Shown in pieces: positions 9,842 to 17,706 of a DNA stretch of 64,000 nucleotides. The notes under the pieces were generated by a model. That model was not told the origin of the DNA and did not search any database. It was given only the letters and a program-made list of their open reading frames with translations. The position numbers were made by a program, and so were the translations under genes. Source of the stretch: JARRNE01 sp963824085 (GTDB taxonomy: Bacteria; Pseudomonadota; Gammaproteobacteria; Chromatiales; Chromatiaceae); contig CAWGNT010000015.1 in the NCBI GenBank assembly GCA_963824085.1, positions 248,001-312,000 on the forward strand. The letters run 5' to 3'. The stretch's first letter is position 1. Every line of letters begins with the position of its first letter.

Positions 9842-10218
9842 ATACCATCGCAAGCCCAGCCGGACGACGCACGCTGTCCCTTTGCTTTGCAGCGCAATGA
9901 GTCTGAAGCGCACACCTATTCGAGCATGGCAAGATCGCTGAGAGCTGGGTGAGCTGGGACAAGTACACCCAGTTCGAGGCGCTTGGCCTGTTGAAATTGG
10001 CTGGGACGTCCGCGCCAGTTCGGCGTCCAACCTAGGCAGGGGACCCTGAGCTTCAGTCCGTCCCCGGTCCGGAATCAAGACGCTGCGGAAGCCTTCCAGG
10101 GCTCGTGCACCACCATTGGCGTCTCGTCGACCCCCAGCGTCTCTGGGCGCTGCGACGGAGGCGTGGACAACCGGCGGCCCGTTTGGCGACGGCGATCCGC
10201 GCCCAGCGACCTGACACG
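9842..10218. other. Intergenic region without recognisable genes
   Basis: I see no convincing coding frame, RNA gene or repeat in these 377 bp. The region separates the interrupted toroid gene from the antiporter fragment next to the CRISPR array and looks like decayed sequence. Confidence 0.5.
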
Positions 10219-10345
10219 CTGGCCGCTTTCATCGACTACGCGTCGAGCCGATGCAGGCGCCGGCCGCGCTCAGCGGTCTCGTCGTCGCCACCCTGGTGCT
10301 GGCACCCAAGGGACTCGGCGCGCTGCGGGCCGCGCTCGCCAACCA
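10219..10345 (+). pseudogene. Fragment of a second ChaA-like antiporter gene
   Basis: About 127 bp match the antiporter gene at 8146-8272. Both read CTGGCCGCTTTC, then differ by a small deletion, then share a frame encoding 'MQAPAALSGLVVATLVLAPK' followed by GLGALRAALAN, against LQAPAALGGLIVATLVLAPE in the intact gene. The match needs a frame change after 'LAAFIDYA', and nothing antiporter-like follows. It is a decayed remnant of a paralogue or tandem duplicate, not a gene. It ends about 120 bp before the leader-distal end of the CRISPR array. Confidence 0.75.
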
Positions 10346-10468
10346 TCCCCGGTCCCCATTACCGTCCGCTGACCGGCGGGCACGATCTTCCACTCGTGAC
10401 ACCGCTCCAGCGGTATCACGCATCTCCTCGGCTCTCGGCACCCAGGAAGCCCCGCCTCTCACCTTGAG

Positions 10469-11375
10469 GTTTCAATCCACGCCCGGCTGATTAGCCGGGC
10501 GATACGGTCAACGCGAGTTCGCTCTGGCGCAGGTTACCGTGTTTCAATCCACGCCCGGCTGATTAGCCGGGCGATACCGCGGAGCCAGGCGCTGTCAGTG
10601 GCAGCCGCATCGAGTTTCAATCCACGCCCGGCTGATTAGCCGGGCGATACCATCAGCGGCTCGAGCTGACTCGCCGCTCGCGTCAGATGCGTTTCAATCC
10701 ACGCCCGGCTGATTAGCCGGGCGATACGCTGCAGCTGGAGCATCGCTGCGACCGTCGACGTGTTTCAATCCACGCCCGGCTGATTAGCCGGGCGATACGC
10801 CAGCAATGGCAGACTCGCATGGCACGTCAGTTTCAATCCACGCCCGGCTGATTAGCCGGGCGATACGTGCAATGCGCGACTGCCGCTGAGTCCGATCGTC
10901 GTTTCAATCCACGCCCGGCTGATTAGCCGGGCGATACTCGCCGAGCTCGAGCATGTCGCAGCATACGGCATGCGGTTTCAATCCACGCCCGGCTGATTAG
11001 CCGGGCGATACGCTCGATGCCGGCGTACCTCGATCGGTCGCTAGCGTTTCAATCCACGCCCGGCTGATTAGCCGGGCGATACCGTCGGCAGCGTCGCGAT
11101 CACAGCGCAGCTGTCCGAGTTTCAATCCACGCCCGGCTGATTAGCCGGGCGATACCGCGTCGTAGTCGACGTCATCGACGCGCGTGCAGACGTTTCAATC
11201 CACGCCCGGCTGATTAGCCGGGCGATACCGCTGCAGTCTGCGATGCGCATGTCGGCGTCGACATGGTTTCAATCCACGCCCGGCTGATTAGCCGGGCGAT
11301 ACCTGGATCGCTGCGCGTCGCGCGACGCGTACTGCAGTGTTTCAATCCACGCCCGGCTGATTAGCCGGGCGATAC
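10469..11375 (-). CRISPR. Type I-C CRISPR array, 13 repeats and 12 spacers
   Basis: Thirteen 37-bp repeats start at 10469, 10541, 10614, 10691, 10762, 10830, 10901, 10975, 11046, 11119, 11192, 11266 and 11339. All look identical, including both terminal ones. On the plus strand the repeat begins GTTTCAATCCACGCCCGGC and ends GCCGGGCGATAC; CGCCCGGCTGATTAGCCGGGCG is the hairpin region (given in two parts by arms CGCCCGGCT and AGCCGGGCG). On the minus strand it ends in ATTGAAAC, the usual crRNA 5' handle. Spacers are 31-40 bp (mean 35.5). The cas genes and leader lie to the right, so transcription runs leftward and spacer 12 (11303-11338) is the newest. The spacers are extremely poor in repeated bases (see findings). 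Confidence 0.98.
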
Positions 11376-11554
11376 TCCGCGGCCGTAACTTGCTGTTTCG
11401 ATTGCGGAGTACCATAAGCTTGCGCGAACTCTCGTTCGGCGACAAGTCCAAAGCTTCCGGGCCATGCGAAAGGTAAAATCAAGTTGTTAAAGAACAATGA
11501 GTTAGCCACAGCGCGAACCTCCCCTAGTTCTTGGCGCCGCTTGGGGTTCGCGCG
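11376..11554 (-). promoter_or_regulatory. CRISPR leader between cas2 and the array
   Basis: These 179 bp separate the cas2 stop from the first leader-proximal repeat. The part at 11465-11510 is AT-rich (on the minus strand it includes TTGTTCTTTAACAACTTGA), unlike the surrounding DNA. A leader in this place normally holds the pre-crRNA promoter and the Cas1-Cas2 integration signals. The position and composition are seen; the function is inferred from array organisation. Confidence 0.75.
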
Positions 11555-11845
11555 TCAAACGAGAAGCGGCCCCTCGAAGTCGATCGAGCGGAACACACCG
11601 TACTGCTTCACCCGCACCTCCCGGGGCTCCGTGATTCGATAAAAGCGCAGGTTGTCCTCCCCTTCATCGATCTCGGCCAGCAAGGCGCGCTCCAGCTCCT
11701 CGAACTGCATCTCGTTGACCTGGCACTCGAAGACCGATTTCTGAACGCGCTGCCCCATGCTCTCGCAGACCTTCGCCACGCGGCGGAGGCGACGTCGGCC
11801 TTCTGCGGTTTCCGTGGAAACGTCATATGCGACTATGATGAGCAT
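11555..11845 (-). CDS. cas2: CRISPR-associated endonuclease Cas2
   Basis: The 96-residue protein is the adaptation subunit that forms the Cas1-Cas2 integrase. It starts 'MLIIVAYDVST' with the conserved Asp at the end of the first beta strand, and continues 'RRRLRRVAKVCESMGQRVQ' and 'SVFECQV', as in Cas2 of subtype I-C. Length is standard. It lies 9 bp after cas1 and directly precedes the leader. The frame is intact. Confidence 0.96.
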   Translation of the reverse strand: MLIIVAYDVSTETAEGRRRLRRVAKVCESMGQRVQKSVFECQVNEMQFEELERALLAEIDEGEDNLRFYRITEPREVRVKQYGVFRSIDFEGPLLV

Positions 11846-11854
11846 CTGTCCGTC

Positions 11855-12889
11855 TCACTTCGCAATGAAAGGAAGATAGCCGTCCGTCTCTCCGCGGAGC
11901 GTTCTGGCCATGAGGCGCGCCTGGATGAAGGGGAGCACGGCCAGGGCGACTTTGCTGTTCAGCAAGGGATGCGTGATCTCCTCCTGCTTGCGCTCTTGCC
12001 AGGCAGTAACCACGGTGCGCCGACCCTTGTCGTTCAGCATGACCGCCCCTCCCTCGCGCAGATCGAAATCTGACGCGGTGATCTGGCCCCGATTGACGAG
12101 GGTGAGCGCAAGACGATCTGCCGTCACCGACCGGAATTCCTCCTCGAGGTCCAGCGCCAGAGCGGCGCGCCCAGGCCGCACAGCGTGGAGATACCCTAGC
12201 TGAGGGTCGAGACCGACGGCCTCCACCGCCGAACGGCAGTCGTTCATCAGCATCGAGTAGAGAAACGACAACAACGCGTTTAGACGATCACGTGGCGGGC
12301 GGCGTGTCCGGCCATTCAGGGCAAACACGTCACGCACCTGGGGTTTCACGATCAGGTTGATGGCGGCGAAATACTTGCGTGCGGCCTCCCCTTCCACCCC
12401 GCGCAGCACATCCAGGTCGGCAGCGTCGCGCACAGCACGCAGGGCGGCAGCCAAGTCGTCGACCGCACGGCTCAGCGCGCTTGCCTCATCAGCGTCCTTC
12501 GCCTCGCGAGCGCCACGCTGCAGGAGCGAGCGGCTGTTTTTCAGCTTACCGGCCACGAGGGTCCGGGCGATCTCAAGCGTAACTGCCTCGTCGCCAGCGG
12601 CCTTGTACTGGGCCTGGCGCAGCAGGATATTTCCGGAAACGGGCCCCTCCAAACGGGCCTTGAAACGGCCGGAGGCGTCGAGCAGCACGAGTGACTTCCC
12701 CTCATCCGCCAATCGATGCATAAGCGCCGGAGAGACCAGTATGTTGCCGAAGCAGACCACAGCTCCCAGGTGGTGGAGCGGAACGCGCAACCGCTGCTCA
12801 TGCTCAACGTCGATACGCACCGTCGCATTCTCCAGGTGGACGTAAGCGTTGGGCGTCATGACGTAAAGAGTGTTTTGAATCGTTTGCAT
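11855..12889 (-). CDS. cas1: CRISPR integrase Cas1 (subtype I-C)
   Basis: This 344-residue metal-dependent integrase inserts new spacers. The start 'MQTIQNTLYVMTPNAYVHLE' is typical of Cas1c. The N-terminal beta domain spans roughly residues 1-85 and the helical catalytic domain follows. Likely catalytic residues are the Glu in 'GVEGEAARKYF', the His in 'GYLHAVRPGRAAL' and the acidic cluster 'LDLEEEFR'. The frame is intact, and with cas2 the adaptation pair looks functional. About 185 bp upstream, between it and the HicB-like gene, is a remnant resembling the cas4 3' end, so its link to the rest of the operon has been rebuilt. Confidence 0.96.
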   Translation of the reverse strand: MQTIQNTLYVMTPNAYVHLENATVRIDVEHEQRLRVPLHHLGAVVCFGNILVSPALMHRLADEGKSLVLLDASGRFKARLEGPVSGNILLRQAQYKAAGDEAVTLEIARTLVAGKLKNSRSLLQRGAREAKDADEASALSRAVDDLAAALRAVRDAADLDVLRGVEGEAARKYFAAINLIVKPQVRDVFALNGRTRRPPRDRLNALLSFLYSMLMNDCRSAVEAVGLDPQLGYLHAVRPGRAALALDLEEEFRSVTADRLALTLVNRGQITASDFDLREGGAVMLNDKGRRTVVTAWQERKQEEITHPLLNSKVALAVLPFIQARLMARTLRGETDGYLPFIAK

Positions 12890-13042
12890 GCTTCTCTTTC
12901 GTGTCGAAGTCTTCCGGAACCAGGCGGATCATAACGTTGGCCGATTGCGGGGGTCCTGAATCACGGTCACGCGATGCCATCGACGGGCGCACGAATAAGT
13001 GAATAACCGCTTCCGTCGATCGAGAAGATCGACATCTCGACC

Positions 13043-13070
13043 CGGCGTCCGGATCGAACAGCTCGGCCCC
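13043..13070 (-). repeat. Duplicated copy of the cas4 3' end
   Basis: On the minus strand this stretch encodes 'GAELFDPDA', nearly identical to the cas4 C-terminus 'RAELFDPDV' at about 13557-13582 (bases GCGTCCGGATCGAACAGCTC here against ACGTCCGGGTCAAACAGCTC there). The two copies flank the DUF433/HicB-like pair. This looks like the scar of an insertion at the 3' end of cas4. The pairing is directly visible; the mechanism is inferred. Confidence 0.6.
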
Positions 13071-13075
13071 AAGCA

Positions 13076-13288
13076 TTACTCTCGTGCGACCAGTACGTCC
13101 TTGCGGGCAAAGCACAGCCTGACCAGGCCAGGACTCTGTCCCTGATCGAAGTGACACCGGACGGCATCGCGGACTTCGGCATAGAGGTCCTCAATGCCAT
13201 CGGCCTCGGTAAAGATGTCGGCGCCCACGGCACGCGCAACGAAGCCGCCCTCCGGGGATTCTTCAACGACGAAGCGAATCTCGGTCAT
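13076..13288 (-). CDS. Small HicB-like (DUF1902-type) antitoxin-like protein
   Basis: This 70-residue protein begins 'MTEIRFVVEESPEGGFVARA' and continues 'GADIFTEADGIEDLYAEVRD' and 'AVRCHFDQG', the partial RNase H-like fold of HicB-type antitoxins and relatives often mis-annotated as 2-oxoisovalerate dehydrogenase. The ATG at 13288 has AGGAGA about 7 bp upstream and overlaps the preceding stop (ATGA). No HicA partner follows; it is paired with a DUF433 gene. It lies inside the cas operon, which is unusual. Its role there is unknown. Confidence 0.65.
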   Translation of the reverse strand: MTEIRFVVEESPEGGFVARAVGADIFTEADGIEDLYAEVRDAVRCHFDQGQSPGLVRLCFARKDVLVARE

Positions 13289-13550
13289 GGGCAGTTCTCC
13301 TGCAACAGCCAGCGCGGTTTCATAGACCCGCGTTCTGGCTCGCAACGTACTCCTCCTCGCAAAACCACCTCAGTGACGAGGGAGATGGCCACCAGCAGAT
13401 CCTCCCAGCTGATACCGGGATAGGATTCCAATATCTGGTCAGTTGTCCGGCCGTCCGCCGGACATCCACAAGCAATTCGACAGGAATCTGCGTGCCTTTG
13501 ATGCTCGGCGTGCCGACAAGTACCGCGGGAATGCCCTGCAGCGCTATCAT
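13285..13550 (-). pseudogene. DUF433 antitoxin-like gene with a frameshift
   Basis: The first frame from ATG 13550 reads 'GTPSIKGTQIPVELLVD', the usual DUF433 opening (helix-turn-helix-type antitoxin family). After about 13460 the match moves to another frame, 'TTDQILESYPGISWEDLLVA', which ends at TGA 13285. A one-base shift near 'DVRRTAGQ' separates the halves. The start overlaps the cas4 stop (ATGA), and the end overlaps the HicB-like start (ATGA), so the three genes are translationally chained. It is one of three DUF433 genes in the window; the others are at 40958 and 47486. Confidence 0.65.
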
Positions 13551-14191
13551 CGGCCTTCGACGTCCGGGTCAAACAGCTCTGCCCTCAGCACTGCTTGCAG
13601 GGATTGCTCAGCGAGCGGTTCAGGCTGGCAGATGTCCTTGAGCGAACATTCCCGACAACGGCCATCGTTCACAGGTGGCGGCAGCTTTGCGGACGTCAGC
13701 ATGCTGCGAATTGCAGCGACGGTCTGCTCCACAAGCTGCCGAAGCGCCGGACCGATCTGAACCTCGCGCCGACGACGACTGGAGGTGTGGTAGATGGCGC
13801 CATTCGGCACAGGACGGCACAGCATCTCCTCCAGACACAGGGCCTGGGCAGCAAGTTGCAGATCATCGTTTGCCCTTTTCTTCTTTCTTCCGTGCTTATA
13901 CTCCACTGGGAAAACGGTACCGTCCGGCCAGAATTCGACAACATCGCACCTCCCCGCAAGGCCCAACTGGTCGCTCCAGACGGGCAGTGCGAACTCTACC
14001 CTAGATCCCTCCCGACCCGCTTCATGAGCCACCCTGTCCACCCGCTCGTGCTCGGCGTGTCCCCGAGCGGTGTGGATGTTGTCCTCGAACTCCCCTTCCA
14101 GATAAATCAGCCCACAGCGTCGAGGACAATATCCGTATTGGTTGAGGGCGGAAATATTGATCGCGTCCTGCTCTCCGGCGGCGGATGCCAT
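13547..14191 (-). CDS. cas4: CRISPR-associated exonuclease Cas4
   Basis: The 214-residue protein is a RecB-type nuclease with an iron-sulphur cluster that helps select and trim spacers with correct PAMs. Seen: 'INISALNQYGYCPRRCGLIY' (first cysteines), nuclease motif 'GRCDVVEFWP' with 'FPVEYKHGRKKK' (D...ExK), 'DDLQLAAQALCLEE' (QxxxY-like region), and the closing cysteines 'GRCRECSLKDIC'. The ATG at 14191 lies 8 bp after the cas7 stop; GTG 14203 (overlapping GTGA) and GTG 14245 are alternatives. The C-terminal 'AELFDPDVEGR' is duplicated at 13043-13070, and the stop overlaps the DUF433 start. Confidence 0.93.
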   Translation of the reverse strand: MASAAGEQDAINISALNQYGYCPRRCGLIYLEGEFEDNIHTARGHAEHERVDRVAHEAGREGSRVEFALPVWSDQLGLAGRCDVVEFWPDGTVFPVEYKHGRKKKRANDDLQLAAQALCLEEMLCRPVPNGAIYHTSSRRRREVQIGPALRQLVEQTVAAIRSMLTSAKLPPPVNDGRCRECSLKDICQPEPLAEQSLQAVLRAELFDPDVEGR

Positions 14192-14199
14192 CGGAGGCG

Positions 14200-15201
14200 T
14201 CACGGCTCGATCATCTCGACGCCGCTCGGCAAGCGGCTTGGGCACGCCGTGACCGCATAATCAGAGAATGCCCGCGGGGAACCAGCCAGGCCGTCGCTAT
14301 GGGTGATGTTGACGATGGCGCCTTCCAACGGTCGAGCTGGCGTCCCATAGTCGAGTAGCCGCTGGGCTGGGGCGCAGCCGAGCATGGCCTGACGCACTCT
14401 CTGCGCTGGATCGCTGTCTGTGCCTACGTGCTTGAACACGTAGAGTCCTCGGCACGCCATGACGCCCTTGGAGGCGGAGCGGTCGTGGTCCCACATGTTC
14501 TTGAGCGCTTCCCACAGATGTGCAAGATCCTGGTCGGAGAAGCCAGTGCCGCCTGCCAAGTGGGCCGAGACGAATCCCTTGCAGGCATAGAGGCCATAGG
14601 GGATCAGGGACTTGCGGCCCATGGTGCGAAGCTCATCTTCCGGTTGTCTGTTCTCCCATTCAAGAAACTCCGCGGATCCAACATCCAACCCCTTGATTTC
14701 ATTGTCTGCAACCGCCATGCGCGTGATCGATGCCTCTATCTGCAAGACCGCGTCAACGGAACGGGAGAATGCAATCTGCACCGGTCCGCGCACTTGGCCC
14801 GCATTAGGCCCAGTGGACATCACTGCTCCGAAAGCGCGGACATCAAAGAAAGTCCGGCACATCCAATCCTTCGCGGCATTTGCCTTGTCTTTCGTTGTCC
14901 GCCATTTTTTTGCTCGCGCATCAAACGGCGGCATCCCGCCAGTATTCTCGTGGCCCAGAGCAATCTTCGTATTCAGATTGGTGGCATGCTCGACGAACAC
15001 GGCATTTGGCTCAGCGTTGCCGAAAGCAGTCTGAATATAGTTGCGCACCCGCCGCTTAATCGCCACATCGGATACGAGCCCGTGCATGTCTTCCGGGTCT
15101 AAGCGTGGGCTGTTACCGGCATCCGGATCCCCATTAGGATTGCCGTTCTCGCAATCGAACAGATAAAGGAATTCATAGCGATTTTGTATGGCAGTCATCA
15201 T
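14200..15201 (-). CDS. cas7: Type I-C Cascade backbone Cas7 (Csd2)
   Basis: The 333-residue RNA-binding protein forms the helical backbone of the I-C Cascade complex. It starts 'MMTAIQNRYEFLYLFDCENG' and continues 'NPNGDPDAGNSPRLDPEDMH', which is diagnostic of the Csd2/Csh2 family. Then come 'VSDVAIKRRVRNYIQ' and 'FFDVRAFGAVMSTGPNAGQV', the RRM-like core. The ATG at 15201 (or 15198) overlaps the cas8c stop (TAATG). A longer frame upstream to 15387 lies inside cas8c and is not used. The gene is intact, unlike cas8c. Confidence 0.96.
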   Translation of the reverse strand: MMTAIQNRYEFLYLFDCENGNPNGDPDAGNSPRLDPEDMHGLVSDVAIKRRVRNYIQTAFGNAEPNAVFVEHATNLNTKIALGHENTGGMPPFDARAKKWRTTKDKANAAKDWMCRTFFDVRAFGAVMSTGPNAGQVRGPVQIAFSRSVDAVLQIEASITRMAVADNEIKGLDVGSAEFLEWENRQPEDELRTMGRKSLIPYGLYACKGFVSAHLAGGTGFSDQDLAHLWEALKNMWDHDRSASKGVMACRGLYVFKHVGTDSDPAQRVRQAMLGCAPAQRLLDYGTPARPLEGAIVNITHSDGLAGSPRAFSDYAVTACPSRLPSGVEMIEP

Positions 15202-16944
15202 TAGTTGTCTCCCTTGTCGGTATCTTTGTCGTTGTAGCCGACATCCTTCCTTTTGCCAGCTCGCAGTGCCGCTAGCTGCTGATAGTAACCAACGGCGAAC
15301 AATCCCTGCCCTTCGAGGTCGAGAACGCGCGGAGCGCCGTCGCCCAAGCGGCCCATTACGCCGGCAATCTGCTGCTCGTACCACCAAGCAAGCTTCCCGT
15401 CGAGCTTGCCCAGGTGGTTCCTAGCGTTGGCGATGAGGCGCCCTAAGGTGAGGCCCGGCGTAGCGCTTGCTGCAACGTAGTAGCGCTGAACCACCCCGGC
15501 ACCCACATCCCCCAGAGCGCTCCGCTGGAGGCTGGAAAGCACCGCCAGAAGCCGACCGCAGTGATAGGCCGTGGCCGGATGGTCAGGGTTGAGATAGGCA
15601 GTCATCGTCGTGTCACCTCCGGTGTTGCGTCGAATGAAATATGCCTTGATGAGACCCATGCGAGCATGGTTGAAGGCAGGCTGATCCTTGTCCACCAAAT
15701 CAGTGCGGAAGCGAGCTAATGCCTGGACCATCATCGGGCGAGGTATGGGCAAACCCTGAACGGCAACTCCCCACAGGATCGTGGCGGCGGGCGCGGGAAG
15801 GTCCTTCAGCTCACGAACCAGGGCGCCGCAAACCGCCATGAACTTGGGATCGCGCGCCAGTCTCATTCCGTCGCGTGCAACGATCTCAAGATCCCGAACC
15901 ATGCGCCGATCGCTTCGACGAGCTTCGGGAACATCCCTTCCATCCAGTCGCGAACCATGACTCGCCCCGACATGCCTGACAGGGTGCAAGCGTAATAGAG
16001 GCTATCGCCCAGGTCGGGACGAACCCCCGCATGTATGGCTGTCAGCAGCTCCCGCGCCCTGGTTGCTGCTGACGCCGCCTTCACAGTCTCGGGCTCGGGT
16101 ATCCACGCCAAAGGGTCGTCTTCATCGGGCACTGTCCCCTTGTACCAGTGCAGGACGCGGGAATCGGCCAAATAGCGGCCGCGACGATTCAGGTGGTTGA
16201 GTGCATCCACGTAATGCCTGGCAGCCGCTTCAGAAACCGCGGCATTCGCAGATTTTTTCAATCGGAAGGACTTGAAGGCATCCTTGTCAAATCCCACGAA
16301 TACGTCACCAGAAGGCTGCCCACCGGGAAGACCGCTAACCTTCGGATGGGTCAGAAGCGGAGGGGCGAGCTCTCCGGTAACGAAGACACACCATCGGCGC
16401 GTCATCGGATGTGCCAAGGTCGTTCCGACGCCACATTTGCCACCAGTCAATCACCGATGGATCCCTAAGCGGGTCCTGGCCGGCAATCCGCCACTCTAAA
16501 TTCTCTGTAGCCTTGGCTCGGTGCGGCGGATTGAGCAAGGTCTCCCGTAAAGACGCCAACCTCGTGTCATCGGCGAGGAAATCGGCTAGGGGCTTGAGCA
16601 TGCGGTGCCTTTTCGCTCGCCTCCGCGATTCGAGCGCGATAGAACTCGTGGCGGGGCCGCGCCTTGTCCAACTCGGCATCGGTCGACTTGCCACCAAGAT
16701 AAAGAATGGCTGCCTTGAGGTTGTCCACAAGGAAATGAGCGTTCCCCCCGGCGTTCATGTTGTGCATCTCCGGGCAGCCCCATTTTTCCACTCCCTTGTC
16801 ATCCTCTCCCTGAGGCAAGACACCCAACAGGCGGCCACCAGCTGAGATCTCAATGCGCCAGCGCACCATCCGGTCAGTGAACCCTGGCTCCGACAACGGA
16901 ACCGTTTTTCGCGCGTATTCGACCAAGGCATTCAGCATGGTCAC
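15201..16944 (-). pseudogene. cas8c: Type I-C large subunit Cas8c (Csd1), with three frameshifts
   Basis: The coding signal covers the normal cas8c length (about 580 codons) but in four frames: 16944 to about 16620 ('MTMLNALVEYARKTV', 'WGCPEMHNMNAGGNAHFLVD'), then to about 16420 ('MLKPLADFLADDTRLASL', 'PSVIDWWQMWRRNDLG'), then to about 15890 ('PKVSGLPGGQPSGDVFVGF', 'LLTAIHAGVRPDLGDSLYY'), then to 15201 ('RDGMRLARDPKFMAVCGALV', 'GLFAVGYYQQLAALRAGK'). Cas8c recognises the PAM and recruits Cas3. The start overlaps the cas5 stop (ATGA). If the shifts are real, interference is lost; if they are sequencing indels, the protein is complete. Confidence 0.9.
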
Positions 16945-17696
16945 ACCCTCCCTGGTTTTCGGACCGCATCGCTTCCAAACGGTGGCACTTCCAGCACCCC
17001 CTCGACTACCCTGGCATCAAACAGACTAATGAAAGGTTTCTCGTCGACCTTCACCAACTCCTTGTCGAGATCGAACGCATCGTAGAGCATCCAACCTAGA
17101 TGCCGGTCGAACAGCGCACGGTGCGCCGGCGACTTGTCCGGGTCTGCGATGTACTCGAAAAAGGCGGGAAATTCGCGGCAACCGAAATAGGGCTGCTGGA
17201 AACACTTACCATGTCTGGCGCGGCGTTCGAAGCAGGCGTTGAGCTTGCCGTAGTCTTGGCTGAAACCGCGCTTGGGGATGATCTTGGCGGTGAGACGATA
17301 ACGGACGTCCTTCAAGGCCATGGTCTGGCGCTGAGTACGGCCCGTGGATTCGTCGGCGCCGTCGGCCCAGAGAGGCTGGGGGCTCTCGCGTCCGTCCATC
17401 CACTTGTTGAGGGTGGCCGTTCCAGGCGCGCGCCCTTTCACCTCGTTGCGCCGCAAAGCGATGTAGCGCGGTGGTTCAAGTATCTCTATGCGCGTCACCT
17501 GCCAGTGGAAATAAGGACGCACGCCGCATTCACGGCCTCGGTGCTCCCGCACGCCATCCCAGTAGATCGCGTCGAAAATGCCGCGCGTCGCCGAGGGGGT
17601 GATGACCGGGTAAGAGAAGCGTTCGACCTTCATTTCCGGCCGGGTGAAGCAGGCAAGGTCGCCCCAGACCTCAAGCGTATGTGTGCCATTCGGCAT
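16941..17696 (-). CDS. cas5c: Cas5 of type I-C (crRNA-processing Cas5c/Cas5d)
   Basis: The 251-residue RAMP protein replaces Cas6 in subtype I-C: it cuts pre-crRNA at the repeat hairpin and stays on the 5' handle. Seen: 'LEVWGDLACFTRPEMKVERF', 'YPVITPSATRGIFDAIYW' and 'KDVRYRLTAKIIPK', all characteristic. No cas6 occurs in the locus, consistent with this subtype. The ATG lies 10 bp after the cas3 stop with GGGAGATC upstream. The gene is intact. Confidence 0.95.
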   Translation of the reverse strand: MPNGTHTLEVWGDLACFTRPEMKVERFSYPVITPSATRGIFDAIYWDGVREHRGRECGVRPYFHWQVTRIEILEPPRYIALRRNEVKGRAPGTATLNKWMDGRESPQPLWADGADESTGRTQRQTMALKDVRYRLTAKIIPKRGFSQDYGKLNACFERRARHGKCFQQPYFGCREFPAFFEYIADPDKSPAHRALFDRHLGWMLYDAFDLDKELVKVDEKPFISLFDARVVEGVLEVPPFGSDAVRKPGRV

Positions 17697-17706
17697 GGTG
17701 ATCTCC

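Noticed and set aside
10105..10490. Small plus-strand genes before the CRISPR array
   Set aside because: They are frames through a decayed antiporter fragment and run into the first repeat; they lack starts and family features of their own.
12804..13157. A 117-residue gene between cas1 and the HicB-like gene
   Set aside because: Only the short 'AELFDPD' cas4-like stretch is meaningful; the rest has no conserved pattern and overlaps the cas1 start.
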